NCBI GenBank assembly: GCA_024509875.1
Contig: JAMPIV010018786.1
Span: 169,345 to 233,344, forward strand
DNA length: 64,000 nt
Direction: 5' to 3'
From: Oreohelix idahoensis
Taxonomy: Eukaryota; Mollusca; Gastropoda; Stylommatophora; Oreohelicidae
A program made the position numbers and the translations under genes. The notes below the pieces were generated by a model. That model saw nothing but the letters and a program-made list of their open reading frames with translations. It was not told the origin of the DNA and did not search any database. Shown here piece by piece: positions 1-15,806 of this stretch; the stretch's first letter is position 1, and every line of letters begins with the position of its first letter.

Positions 1-2
1 AT

Positions 3-458
3 CAGAGCTGTGTGCTTTCTGTGCTTCTCTATGGTGCGGAATGCTGGAGAGTTACAGAGAAGGAAATGTCGAAATTGTCCTCTTTTCACACAACATGCCT
101 AAGAAAAATTCACCGAATCTTTTGGCCGAATACCATCACTAACCAAGATCTGCTTACTCGTAGCAAGCAAGAGGACATGCACACCATCATAACTGGCAGA
201 CGCTGGAGCTGGGTTGGTCATGTCCTCAGAAGAGACCCCGATGCCATCACAAGAACAGCTATGCTTTGGACCCCTAAAGGAAAACGAAAGAGAGGCCGAC
301 CAAAAACAACCTGGCGGAGGACTGTGGAGGCTGAGATGCAAAGAATGAACCAGAGTTGGGGCACTGTACGAATGATGGCCACCGACCGAGCAAAGTGGAA
401 TCAATTTGTTGTTGCCATACAAGACGCCACTAGGCGTGATGGCCACTGGCTGCTTTGA
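3..458 (+). pseudogene. LINE (non-LTR retrotransposon) C-terminal fragment
   Basis: The frame is open from the window edge to a stop at 456-458, about 150 residues. It matches the conserved C-terminus that follows the reverse transcriptase in a common invertebrate endonuclease/RT LINE. Visible landmarks are LLYGAECWRVTEKEM near the start, WSWVGHVLRR in the middle and a basic KGKRKRGRPKTTWRR stretch. The RT core lies outside the window or is lost by 5' truncation. The stop is followed by a short GAA-repeat tail at 480-492, the kind of simple tail such LINEs leave at their 3' end. A related 3' end lies on the minus strand at 40136-40215 and a related endonuclease start at 42324-42611. Clade not assigned. 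Confidence 0.8.
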
Positions 459-507
459 CGGTCGGTGGCTAAGGATCAAAGAAGAAGAAGAAGTGATTAT
501 GATGAGA

Positions 508-785
508 GCCGCGGTAGCATAGTGGTTAGTGCACTGGCTTCCTAGCTCAGTGGTCTATGGTTCGATCCCCAGATGAGGTGGGATCTTTTAAGGCCGCAAA
601 CGGCTCCTGGGTCGACCCAGCCCCAATTGGGTACCAGAGCAACTCTGGGAAGGTTAAGGCGGCCGGCGTGATGCTGACCACATCACTCCTAGTGTGCCGG
701 TGGTCAAGAAAATATGGGCCTAACACCATATTCCCAACATGCCTCAATGGGCGTGTAACCGGATTCTTTACCTTTTTTTTTTTTT
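508..785 (+). mobile_element. tRNA-derived SINE
   Basis: A tRNA-like head starts at 508. It has a pol III A box (tagcatagtgg, 515-525) and B box (ggttcgatccc, 559-569) at normal tRNA spacing. A roughly 210-bp unrelated body follows, rich in short inverted repeats (gggtcgaccc at 610; atatgggcctaacaccatat at about 713), and it ends in a T-run at 773-789. The CCA-end acceptor stem of a real tRNA is not present, so this is a SINE rather than a tRNA gene. The body may be one of the conserved SINE central domains, but I cannot name it. Confidence 0.8.
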
Positions 786-885
786 TTTTGTGTGTTTTAC
801 TGTTTTTAGAAAGTGCGAATAATGCATGTTGTGCTGATTGCAATAAATTCGAGATGGCAGATAAACTTCCCTCAGACAAATACAA

Positions 886-1446
<561 letters not shown>

Positions 1447-1448
1447 AA

Positions 1449-1470
1449 TGGGGTCTCGTCTATCGGGATT
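1449..1470 (+). promoter_or_regulatory. Putative primer binding site of El1
   Basis: The sequence tggggtctcgtctatcggga begins with TGG two bases after an LTR end in CA. El2 has a similar TGGGGTCTCG just after its 5' LTR, at about 30755. I cannot assign the tRNA. Confidence 0.55.
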
Positions 1471-2186
1471 GTGAACTTTGAATAGGAAAACGAGACGACA
1501 AATATCAGCTCGTCTGTAAGATTCTTTATTCTGATATAGAGTAAGAGTGTGATGTCTTGTGAGTTTTGTATCTTTTAAAAATAACTATCCCCTAGACATA
1601 TCGATCTCTTTTATGGGCGTGCTGACCACACGGCTAATAATTGTTTTTCTACAGCATTATTGAGCATTATACATTTGGTTTACAGGTTGATTTTCTCGGA
1701 ATATATGTTACTACTGATTTTGTAATACTAAACGCTGGTAAAGTTTTGTGAGTGTATAACAATCACTGGGTTCTGAAGAAGTAGAGGTTTGAGCAAAGCT
1801 AAGGAGTGCGTTCAGACAATTACGTCCTGTAAATTGCCTCCCTTACCCTAACTGTCTTCAGGGGTGAACTTGATAGTAGATTTAAAATTAAGGGGTTTTT
1901 TTTTCTTCCTTAAATTAATTTTTTTGCAAAAATAATTTTGTTTTCCACTGTAGCAACTTATTTTTCAGTGAGTAATCTTAACTACCATTTATTTGGCGTA
2001 GTCGTCTGCATTAGGTGCTTAATTGCCGATAATAGCAGCGATAGTTAGACACTATAATTTTTGGAGGAGGTATCCCAGGTTAAAAGTATATCATCTATTG
2101 TTTTGGTATTTTCTCGTAAGTGGTAAGGAACCATCGTATCCTTTTACTGACTTCTTTCTCGACAAAGTCTCAGCCACTGACTTATT
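1471..2186 (+). other. El1 untranslated leader
   Basis: Noncoding sequence between the putative primer binding site and the Gag start codon. It is AT-rich with T-runs at about 1896-1905, and no ORF of note is seen. Confidence 0.5.
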
Positions 2187-3194
2187 ATGGCAGAAAGGGC
2201 AAAGCTTAGACAACTCCTCAGGGACGAAGCGAGACAAGAAGGTTTGGAAGGAGAAGAAGCGAAAGCTTTTGTCAGAAACGAACTTGACAGATACGACGCG
2301 GAGAGGAAAGCAGCTGAAGCTAAAGAGGAAAAAGAAGAAGCAAGGAGGAAAGAAGCGGAAGACCGTCTATTACAACAGAAGAAAATTGAGGAGGAAATGG
2401 AAATTCGCAGGATGCAGCACGAGAAGGAGAGGGAGGAGAGACAGCATGAGTTAGCTCTTAAAACTCTAGAATTCCAAAGTCGGGGTGCTGCCTCTACCTC
2501 CAGCAATGGAGAGTCTTCTCCTCATTCTTCCTTAACTGATCCTTCTAACACACAATCTACTCATCTCACTGCTATGTCTTTTCCGCTAGAATCTGTCCCT
2601 TGTCCAAATGAGAAGATTGACACATGGCTAGAAAAATTTGAGAAAATTGCAACCTTGTACGGTTTAGAGAGGTCGCGTTGGTATATGAAACTTTCCGAGG
2701 CCCTCAAAGGTTCTGCGTATGATGTTTACGCCAAACTGGAGACCAGCCAACAAGACAACTATGATGTGTTGAAGAAAGCGTTACTAGAGCGCTTCGAAAT
2801 GAATGCTCGCAGATTTTTGCAACTGTTTTGCAACAGCAGGAAGGAGAGCTCTGAAACTTTCCAGCAGTTTTCATCTCGTTTGAAGGTATATTTGACAAAG
2901 TGCCTTGAGCTTTCACAGCTCCCCTCTACCTATGAAGGTCTGGAGGAATTTGTTTTAACTGAACAAATAAAGAACACTTTGTCTGCTGATACCCGGAGAT
3001 TTCTAGCTGAGCAGGGGGCAGAAAAGCTTGAAGACATCTTAGAAAAGTCTGAGCGATATCACAATGCGCTGGCTGAACTACCGGCCTCAAAACGTAAACC
3101 GACAGAAGAGCATTTTCGGAAAAATAATCTAGACCAATCTTCACATGCTTCTCATGCTTCTAATCAGAATAACCATAGAGAAACTGGACCTTAA
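2187..3194 (+). pseudogene. Gag of El1
   Basis: 335 codons from ATG 2187. Residues 1-40 resemble the N-termini of the Gags of El2 (30952), El3 (52165) and El4 (18850): a small helical segment with LEGEEAKAFVRNELDRYD. Next comes a highly charged coiled coil (about 40-105, Glu/Lys/Arg-rich), a linker, then the capsid-like core with WLEKFEKIATLYGLERSRW near 150. The frame hits a TAA at 3192-3194 but stays open beyond it to about 3444, through a basic tail without a clear CCHC knuckle. The stop is probably a mutation. The protease lies in the -1 frame. Confidence 0.75.
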
Positions 3195-3463
3195 AACCCC
3201 CCTCCTGAAAAATCCAAGTTCTACAAAACCAAGTACCCCAGCAACCACAGTAAACAGTCTGATCAACCCGACCGCCCTTCATGGCAGCGTGGCCAGAAAG
3301 GTCAAGGTGGCAAAGGGAGAACCCCTGAGCACGGGACTAATGATCAGAGTGAGCACACCGAGCCAAAACGCATCGGATGCTTATTAACAGTCTCGCAAGG
3401 TGGAATTATTGACAGTGATTCCCAACCTGTTGGGATAGACCCTCAACGCGAGGTACTGTTACA

Positions 3464-4195
3464 TTGAACGGTTCTCAAAGTCTTTGTTTATTTGACACGG
3501 GGCTTTCTTATGATTGCATTGTTGCCAGAAACCTGGTCAAACTCGGTCAAGAGACAGGAGAGACCGTCCAATTTTGTGGAGTTTCTAAGAGTGATGCACC
3601 TACAGCGCTTCCCATTGAATTGGTGGAGATCCACTCTGATTTTGTCAGAGGTGTGATCAAAGCGGCTGTTATGGATGATCCCATCTACCCAGTCATACTT
3701 GGCGGGAGATACGTGTGTATCGGGAAACTGGAAGAGCCGATTGTGGCAGCAGTAACTACAAGAAGGCAAACCAAGAAGGAACGGGAGCCTGCGCTTAATT
3801 TGTTACCCATGGAACTTAAAGAAGCGCAACAAAAGGACCCTACTTTGGCACCCTGCTTTAGGAAACTGCCCATGGCTAAGGAACCCAGACTGCACGGGGA
3901 CATTTTTTCTAAGGATGGCGTACTTTATCGCAGAACGGGCAAGCCTGACCAAGGTTACAACCAGCTCCTAGAACCGAAACAGTACAGAAGCCAAATCCTA
4001 GAAATGGGGCACTCTCTTCCCTTCAGCGGACATATGGGACAGAACGCCACAAACCAACGGATAACCACTCATTATTGGTGGCCAGGAGTAAATACTGAGA
4101 TTATCGGGTATGTCAAATCCTGTGCCCAGTGCCAACGTGTGCCACCCAAGCAACGGACACCCCCAGTCTCTTTGGGTGAAATGCCAATACTGTAG
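3464..4195 (+). pseudogene. Protease and integrase zinc-finger part of El1
   Basis: The first third is a retropepsin: hydrophobic residues then DTG in LCLFDTGLSYDCIV. The second half is an H2C2 integrase zinc finger, with H and H in GHSLPFSGHMG and the CxxC in CAQC, and the YWWPG signature between them. The frame stops at 4193-4195 and integrase continues in another frame, so at least one indel has occurred. The protease starts without ATG in the -1 frame relative to Gag, as expected for frameshift-expressed pol. Confidence 0.75.
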
Positions 4196-5031
4196 TGGGA
4201 ACACCATTCGAACGGGTTGTGATCGACATTTTAGGACCCTTAGAAAGGACTAAAAGAAGGAACAGGTTTATCCTGACCTTAGTCGATACATGCACTTTAT
4301 GGGCAGAAGCTATCCCGCTAACATGTGCAGAAGCCAAGCATGTTGCAGAAGCCCTCGTGCAGATTTTCACTCGGTTGGGATTCCCTCAGCAAGTGTTGAC
4401 GGATAACGGATCTCCATACCGAAACCTGTTGATGGATGAGATCGTCAAGATCTTGAGGACCCAACACATCTACACAAAGCCTTATACTCCGGCCGGAAAT
4501 GTGCTCGTGGAACGTGTTAATGGAAACCTCAAAATGATGCTAAGTAAACTGGCACAAGTGAAACTTGAAGATTGGGATCTTTGTATTCCTGCAGCTTTAT
4601 TTGGCTACAGAGAATCTCCTCATACTTCCACATGATTTCCGCCAGCTACGCTTTTATTTGGCAGACCCATTAAGGGCCCGCTTGAAGCATTACTGTGGTC
4701 GCTGACAGACCAGAAGGCTGATGAGACAGTTGTCTCAGCCAGTAAATACGTATCGGATTTAAAGGATAGGTTGAAACTAGGATGGGACCTAGCAACGACT
4801 AACTTTAAGCGAGCACGCACAAAGCATGCTAACCGATACAGGAAAGTCGCGAAAGAGAGAGAACTGGAAGCAGGAGAGAAAGTTTTGGTGTTACTCCCTA
4901 CCGGAAACAACCAACTGAGGATCGGATGGCAAGGGCCGTTTACCGTCCTGAAAAAGATTTCTAAGGCTAACTACCAGATCTCTATTGAAGGAAAGGAAAA
5001 GGTTTTCCATTTAAATCTCTTAAAGAGATAA
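4196..5031 (+). pseudogene. Integrase core and GPY/F C-terminal part of El1
   Basis: DDE integrase core with the catalytic triad visible: D in VVIDILGP, D in LTDNGSPY and E in NVLVERVN, the last two separated by exactly 35 residues. A TGA at 4633-4635 interrupts the frame, which then continues unchanged through a basic helix and a GWQGPF segment (GPY/F-type integrase C-terminus) to a stop at 5029-5031. In El2 the homologous sequence runs on into RT. Here some 70 related residues follow the stop and then the element ends. Confidence 0.8.
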
Positions 5032-5344
5032 TTGGAAAGACCATTGCCGACCTCCGACCATCTCCTGACGATCGCCAAAACTGACGAAGATGACGATAGT
5101 GGCAGGGAAATTCCACTGCAATCACAGGAAATCTTTGAAAAATGTCAGAAGCGGCGACGCTCTTTCAAGCGCGCATGGGAGACATTCCAGAGAAAGGAAA
5201 CTTTGGGAGGAGACGAGAGTAGGAATTGGAGAGATGGAGGGGGGAGATGAGAGGGAAGACAGACCCCCTGAAGCTACGGATATAGGAAATTTATTTCCAT
5301 AACGTAGACATGGAGTGCTTCCATATCTTAAAGGGGGGACGTTC
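5032..5344 (+). other. El1 3' end and polypurine tract
   Basis: The frame after the stop at 5029-5031 retains sequence resembling the linker between integrase and RT in El2. RT and RNase H are absent. A polypurine tract (aaaggggggacg, about 5330-5341) precedes tgtcacatagg, the probable start of a 3' LTR at 5345. Confidence 0.55.
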
Positions 5345-5601
5345 TGTCACATAGGTTTTATGATCATTAAATTGCCTATATCCTCTTCTTTTTCTTTCAC
5401 CCGTATCCTCTATTTATTATCTCTCTTTACTTTTTTCCGGTATTTTTCGCATCCATTCGTTTGCGAAAAATATTTTTTTCCCATTCTCACTTTCGCCAGT
5501 TTCGTTTCTCATTTAGAAACGCATTTCATGGCTGATTAAACGAGTAACTCCTTACGTAACGCATCAGTCCCTAGCACCAGACGATTTGGCGTGAGAATGC
5601 A
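5345..5601 (+). mobile_element. Putative El1 3' LTR, left part
   Basis: Starts TGTCAC directly after a polypurine tract and is pyrimidine- and T-rich. It is interrupted at 5602 by the ElA insertion, whose TGCA duplication shows that the original sequence resumes at 11705. I could not find where this LTR ends. Confidence 0.45.
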
Positions 5602-6624
5602 TGTGGCCGTGGGGAAGTGATTAGTATAGTGTAGATGTTTGTTATATCATCCAAGTCAGGAATACTGGTATGCTGCCAGAGGTTTTATTCTTGTTGATAT
5701 CTGTAACCTAGTCCGTTCCAAACTTCCTCTGTGTTGTTATATGTGGCGTGACAATTATTTGCATGTGTTTCTTCATATATCTTTACTGTAAGACTTCATC
5801 AACGAGAGATAATAGGGCAAACTCTAAAGATTCAAAACGATCATTTTATTTAGGTAATTCTACCAATGCTTAGTAAGCAAAGTCAAATGTATACATTTGG
5901 TTACCTTCTCCTTGCTATATCTACTTGTGCGTGCAAACTTAAAAAATGCCTTTTCCATAACAATATTCACAATGTCATCTTTCATATTAACATTCACAAA
6001 TCTCCAATCATCCTGAACGAATGATTAAGTTATTCAGTTGACTCCTGGGGTTGTAAATCTGATACTATGAATCGCCCGGCACGTGAAAGTACTGCGACCT
6101 TGTCACTAGTGCGGTGAGCCTTCATTTATCGTGACTGCGTGTTGTGAGCGGGCCAAAATAATAACACCGTGTTTTGAGCTCTGAATCTTATGGCCTTTTA
6201 TAACTTCTGTACATCTCTGCACTATTAAATAAGTCACCTGAAGTTCTACTTACAGCCTCAAAGAATTTCCCACACATTTAAGTAACATTATCTTTATCGA
6301 GTCGATGTCTTGAAAACTTCAAGATCTACGGTTGTACATCTGTACACACCGGCATTTTTAGATCAACTGCCTTATCACCCCGAAGTTTGCCCTCCCCTTA
6401 AAATAGTGCGGCTTTTCCAGCCTTTTGGTTGGGCGGCTTAATATTACCCTATTTATTTTATAGGTCTCCCGATGGAAGTATTTCGGCTATTCCGATTTTA
6501 TTAATTCTAGATTCAATCTGATACTCGCCTATCTTAAATCTATTTCCATAAAACCTTGTGACTATTCTTCCTAACAATTAGCACGAATTATGCTATAGTC
6601 ATAGTAGTAGGTCGCCCGGTGACA
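5602..6624 (-). repeat. ElA LTR (3' LTR in minus orientation)
   Basis: 1,023 bp, TG...CA, with no net indels against 10678-11700. Differences include the sites near 5673, 5826 and 6238. Confidence 0.9.
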
Positions 6625-8520
6625 CAGATCCCGGGGTTATACAAATGTATCCTGTAAGGAGACATTTGCGTTCTATCAAAAATATAAATCCAAATCCCTA
6701 AAATTCCCTGTTGAGAAAATGAAAAAAAGAAAGAAAAAAATTAAATATCGTAAATCGGGGGCTCTCATGCGTAGAGATAAAAATTATTCGTAAATCGAGG
6801 GACCCTAAGTAAACTCTTTTAAGTACATGCTATCATCCAAAAGATTTATGCGTTATCACCGGCCAGTAGAGGCTCCTATACAATGTTTCATAACAAACAC
6901 CAAAAAATAAATAACTGTGGTGAGTTAACAATGTTACTAACCATTTCATGACAAGGTCCACAAACAATTAAAATCTCACAAGTCATCACAATATAACCCG
7001 TTTAAACTTTTTCCTATCCGTGGCATCTCAGTGGCAATACAATAAACCAAACTCAAACTTAATAGGGTTCAATGAACTTCAAACATTTTGTCAAATTATT
7101 ATGCATAATTACAGTGCGACATCTCTTCTGTCACTGAGGTCAGTGATTTTTCAGAAGACATTTGATGTCTTGAAAACATCTATTGCCAATGACAGCTCAT
7201 TGTCCGGCATAAAGACGTACTGAGTAATCTCATCTTTTGTAATATTCAAATTTAACTTTCACAAAAAAAAATTGTAGCTATCAGTCAGCAATGTGACCCT
7301 ATTCTACCGTAACAAGTAAGTGAGAATGTATGTGGAGAGGAATGTCGTCAGTGAATTGTGCGCGACTGATAAGTCTTGGATGCACCTGCACTGTCCTTTC
7401 TTTTTGTCAAAAAAAAATTTATGACTGAACACCGTTTTCTTCTCTAGAAAATGTTCAATTGTGAAACAAAAAAAAATATGTACAAGGTTTTCTTCTCAAC
7501 TTTTACCAAACAATTGCATGATTGATGGATAAACAATAACAGTTAAAACTGTAGTGACTAATCATTGGAAGGGATATCCAATAATGTATGTGCCTGTCAG
7601 TATAAATGTATGTTAACTTTAACGTAACAATGTTATTCATGTGGGTTTGACTTCATCAACATATTTTTCCTTTTTCCTTTTTTTTTTTTTTTTTTTTTTG
7701 TATCGCACTTTGCGAAATATTCCTGTCTGTCCCAACATTATGGGCTCTACATGGGTATAACTACAGTGCAAAGCAGTGTTACTGCGATGAGTATGTTCTA
7801 CTATAGGCATGTCACAGTAGCGTTAGCGGGGGTACAAGCGGGTAGGTGATGGGATGGGGAGTAAATGTAGTCATGGGGACGTTCTCAGTAACACTTTGTC
7901 TGGGTGATATCACGAGGATTCATTTGGTTTTCACCATCAGCAGTAGTGTTAACAGGACTCTGTTCTTAACCAAATATTCGTATACAACTTCGTACTTAAT
8001 ATAAGCAGACCACTGACTATAGTGATAATAATACTGCTAATAAATGTTGCCTAACCAGGCAATCTCGTTTATCTTATCATCGTGGCTAAGTTCTTGTGCA
8101 TAACATTTTATGTTCTTATCATCATTTTCAAACAATACATCGATAAAATTCGTTAAGTGTATCATCACTGATCTGAGGTCATTTATTCTATTCCAATTCG
8201 ATGCAATAGCGTTTTTGTGTGCTATTCACACTAGTTAGGCTTTTTGCCAATGACATGTTCTCTCTTCTCCTGCTTTGTAGCTCTAGTGCGATTGGCTTGT
8301 CTAATTTTCTGAAATCTTCTCATAAGATCTGTAAGCATTATCCTAAGCATGTGCACTTCAAATTGGTATCAATGAATAAAACAATGTAAATAATATAATG
8401 AAAGTACCTAATATCACACATATGTCTTGTGATACAATGTTTGTCTATGTCCTGAAGAACTAAAAACTCACTGATCATTACATAACTTGCTGTTACCGAT
8501 CATAAGTTTTACTGGTGTGG
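6625..8520. other. ElA noncoding interior
   Basis: About 1.9 kb of AT-rich sequence with short A- and T-runs, including a T24 tract at 7676-7699. I see no credible coding region; a 67-codon frame at 7020 looks random. Confidence 0.6.
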
Positions 8521-8718
8521 CACTGACATCTGTCATTGCCTATACTATCATAGGCAGTAGTATGGTGATTAAAAGGGGCTGACATCTCTCGCTGCGAATA
8601 CTACCATGGGCAATAGTATGGTGATGAAAAGGGGGCTGACATCTCTCGCTGCGAATACTACCATGGGCAATAGTATGGTGATGAAAAAGGGCTGACATCT
8701 CTCGCTGACATCTCTCGT
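8521..8718. repeat. Tandem repeat, about 58-bp unit, 3-4 copies
   Basis: The unit contains ggctgacatctctcgctgcg followed by a cloverleaf-like inverted repeat (tactaccatgggcaatagta). The first copy is diverged, the second and third are nearly identical, and the fourth is truncated. It lies just downstream of the minus-strand ORF. Confidence 0.9.
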
Positions 8719-8816
8719 GAAAAAGAAAATAAAGATGTAAAATATCAATTCGGCCTAAAATAAGGCTGGTGAGTACTGATGTAGTGGGGTGGTAAAACCA
8801 GTACTAAAATCGCTCT

Positions 8817-10325
8817 CTACAGAAGCTTGGCGAGTTCTAACAGTGCTATCTCACGTTTGGATAGGCGACTGTCATACGTTGGCGTGGGCGTTGAAAGCGT
8901 TGTGTTTATCGTCGCTCGACATGAAGTTGGTAACGATGGTGTGGGAGGTAAGTGTTGAAGACTTGATTTGCTTATCTGTGTAGGGCGACGTTTGCGAAGT
9001 ATTTTATTTCTGATATGCTCTTGTGATGGTCGTATATATTTCGCACTGGGTATGGAATCATCAGAAGAGGTCACGTATGGACGTTTGGTAGTTGACCTAA
9101 TGTTAGTGAAAAGTTCATTTGTCGTGGTGTCCTGGTTATCAAGTGGGCTAAGTGTATCGATGTCGGATTCTGCTCTTATCGGTGGTCGAGAAGCATTATC
9201 TATGATCTCAGTAAGGGTGTACGTGGATAATTCAGCATCTGTATTTTCAGACTGCGTGGTATGTTGTTCCTCATCTGAAGTAATAGGGGCTTGATCTATT
9301 CTCTGATCTCGCATTCGTTGAAGAGGAATGTCATCGTCACTGCTCCACTCATTGTTTGACTGATATGAGCTTGTAGTTGGCACCTCTGATCTATAATATG
9401 TTTGATTTGTTATCACCTGCTGTGGGGTTTCATCCTCATGCGAATCTAAAGTGGGTTTGTTAGATTCTTCGTTCTGTAATCTTGCATCTCTGTATTGAAG
9501 TCTTTCTCTTAATTCTGCAAGTGGGATGTCGTTTTCGCTGTCTGAATTATCTCTGAACTGACGCAGTCGGTTCATGGCATCATTCGACTGAGTGTGGGTT
9601 ATAACTGGTTGTTCATCGTTAATTTCAAATTCACCATAGGCAGTGTTAGATAATGAGCTGGACGGTTGATAGTGGAGAGTTGCTGTTCTCGTCGGTCTAT
9701 CTGTGGCGAGATTTGTCCTTACTATGGGGCGATGATTATCTCTCTTTAACTGTGTAACGTGCGCTTTTGTGGTTAAATTTTTCTCCTCGTTCCACAAAAT
9801 ATAGTTGGTTGGGGTGCTACGCTGTTTATATTTCTTACATGCCTGTGTTTGACTCCATGGCATCGACAAGAATGTATATGGCTTCGTGATTTCACTGTCA
9901 TTCTTCACATCTCTTTCTTCAGATGTCACCTTTTCTGTCTTACCGACCAATGTAACACTGACCAAATCAGGTAAGTCATCTATAACCTGTCTTGACCTTA
10001 CCCTAACTGGGATTAGACTCTTCCTACACCTGTTATCTGTTTGCACTGCGGCATTCTTTGTTTTGGTTTCCATTTTAGTAACTGTCGGTTCAGTTCTTTT
10101 TTTCAAATTTAATTTTGGTCTCCCTTCTTTCACTTTCAATGGTTGTAGTTTAATTTCCACCATATCTTTTATTTCTATCTTATAGACTTTTGCAACAAAT
10201 CTATCTACTATTCTTATCCAAGGGAAATCCACTGCATAATTTCTACAGCGCTTTAACTCTGAAGCGAAGTCTCTCATTGCTATTCTCTTCTTTCTGTTCT
10301 CTATGGTTCTCGAACACCTCTCCAT
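8817..10325 (-). CDS. ElA ORF, unknown 502-aa protein
   Basis: Intact ORF with ATG at 10325, the only coding region of ElA. I do not recognise the family. Residues 1-90 are basic and mixed hydrophobic (KRCRNYAVDFPWIRIVDRF), possibly a small folded domain. From about 90 onward it is polar and probably disordered, with a recurring acidic motif: SDSENDIPLAELRERLQ, SSDDDIPLQRMRDQR and later SSDDSIPSAK. The C-terminus is a short amphipathic helix (LSKREIALLELAKLL). It could be a divergent Gag, the tail of a lost pol, or an accessory protein. Its persistence between near-identical LTRs shows that it was intact at insertion. Confidence 0.65.
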   Translation of the reverse strand: MERCSRTIENRKKRIAMRDFASELKRCRNYAVDFPWIRIVDRFVAKVYKIEIKDMVEIKLQPLKVKEGRPKLNLKKRTEPTVTKMETKTKNAAVQTDNRCRKSLIPVRVRSRQVIDDLPDLVSVTLVGKTEKVTSEERDVKNDSEITKPYTFLSMPWSQTQACKKYKQRSTPTNYILWNEEKNLTTKAHVTQLKRDNHRPIVRTNLATDRPTRTATLHYQPSSSLSNTAYGEFEINDEQPVITHTQSNDAMNRLRQFRDNSDSENDIPLAELRERLQYRDARLQNEESNKPTLDSHEDETPQQVITNQTYYRSEVPTTSSYQSNNEWSSDDDIPLQRMRDQRIDQAPITSDEEQHTTQSENTDAELSTYTLTEIIDNASRPPIRAESDIDTLSPLDNQDTTTNELFTNIRSTTKRPYVTSSDDSIPSAKYIRPSQEHIRNKILRKRRPTQISKSSLQHLPPTPSLPTSCRATINTTLSTPTPTYDSRLSKREIALLELAKLL

Positions 10326-10509
10326 GTCTCAATGTCTCTTCAACTGAACTATTTATGCTTCTCTGTAGGATTCTTGTTTTGTTGGTAGTGGACGTAGTGT
10401 GGGCTGTTGTTGATGCTGTTGTTATATTGCATCCATTTGCAAAAGTCCTATGTATAGCCTATCAGCTTAGTCCAATTTTACCTTTCCTGTTTACTATGAC
10501 ACTTAGAGG

Positions 10510-10670
10510 ATTGGTCGTAATACCATATAGTTTAGATGCTATGTCACTCAAAGAACTGGTTATGGCAACATATAGGTTTACATGCTATGCCACTCACAGG
10601 ACTGGTCTCGGCACCATATATAGGTTTACATGCTATGCCACTCAGAGGACTGGTCTCGGCACCATATATA
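10510..10670 (-). repeat. 45-48-bp tandem repeat carrying primer-binding-like sequence
   Basis: Four units, 45-48 bp apart. The last two carry actggtctcggcaccatata exactly, and the earlier ones are diverged. On the minus strand each gives TGGTGCCGAGACCAGT, the presumed primer binding site, so the site appears multiplied downstream of the 5' LTR. Confidence 0.8.
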
Positions 10671-10677
10671 TTTATTG

Positions 10678-11700
10678 TGTGGCCGTGGGGAAGTGATTAG
10701 TATAGTGTAGATGTTTGTTATATCATCCAAGTCAGGAATACTGGTATACTGCCAGAGGTTTTATTCTTGTTGATATCTGTAACCTAGTCCGTTCCAAACT
10801 TCCTCTGTGTTGTTATATGTGGCGTGACAATTATTTGCATGTGTTTCTTCATATATCTTTACTGTAAGACTTCATCAACGAGAGATAATAGGGCAAACTC
10901 TCCAGATTCAAAACGATCATTTTATTTAGGTAATTCTACCAATGCATAGTAAACAAAGTCAAATGTATACATTTGGTTACCTTCTCCTTGCTATATCTAC
11001 TTGTGCGTGCAAACTTAAAAAATGCCTTTTCCATAACAATATTCACAATGTCATCTTTCATATTAACATTCACAAATCTCCAATCATCCTGAACGAATGA
11101 TTAAGTTATTCAGTTGACTCCTGGGGTTGTAAATCTGATACTATGAATCGCCCGGCACGTGAAAGTACTGCGACCTTGTCACTAGTGCGGTGAGCCTTCA
11201 TTTATCGTGACTGCGTGTTGTGAGCGGGCCAAAATAATAACACCGTGTTTTGAGCTCTGAATCTTATGGCCTTTTATAACTTCTGTACATCTCTGCACTA
11301 TTAAATAAGTCACTTGAAGTTCTACTTACAGCCTCAAAGAATTTCCCACACATTTAAGTAACATTATCTTTATCGAGTCGATGTCTTGAAAACTTCAAGA
11401 TCTACGGTTGTACATCTGTACACACCGGCATTTTTAGATCAACTGCCTTATCACCCCGAAGTTTGCCCTCCCCTTAAAATAGTGCGGCTTTTCCAGCCTT
11501 TTGGTTGGGCGGCTTAATATTACCCTATTTATTTTATAGGTCTCCCGATGGAAGTATTTCGGCTATTCCGATTTTATTAATTCTAGATTCAATCTGATAC
11601 TCGCCTATCTTAAATCTATTTCCATAAAACCTTGTGACTATTCTTCCTAACAATTAGCACGAATTATGCTATAGTCATAGTAGTAGGTCGCCCGGTGACA
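10678..11700 (-). repeat. ElA LTR (5' LTR in minus orientation)
   Basis: 1,023 bp, about 99% identical by eye to 5602-6624. On the minus strand it starts TGTCACCGGGCG. The presumed primer binding site lies 13 bases beyond its end. Confidence 0.9.
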
Positions 11701-11704
11701 TGCA

Positions 11705-15806
<4,102 letters not shown>

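Larger units (their letters stand above)
5602..11700 (-). mobile_element. ElA: LTR retroelement with a single unknown ORF
   Basis: Two 1,023-bp direct repeats at a constant offset of 5,076 bp differ at only a handful of sites. Both begin TG and end CA, and TGCA (5598-5601 and 11701-11704) is duplicated at the insertion site, so this is a young LTR insertion. Orientation is inferred as minus. On that strand a TGGTGCCGAGACC primer-binding-like site follows the LTR at 10678-11700, and the only long ORF (8817-10325) is on that strand. No protease, RT, RNase H or integrase is visible in the 4-kb interior, so it is non-autonomous. Confidence 0.85.

Noticed and set aside
508..580. Functional tRNA gene
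   Set aside because: A and B boxes fit, but no acceptor stem closure and a 200-bp fused body follow, so a SINE explains it better.
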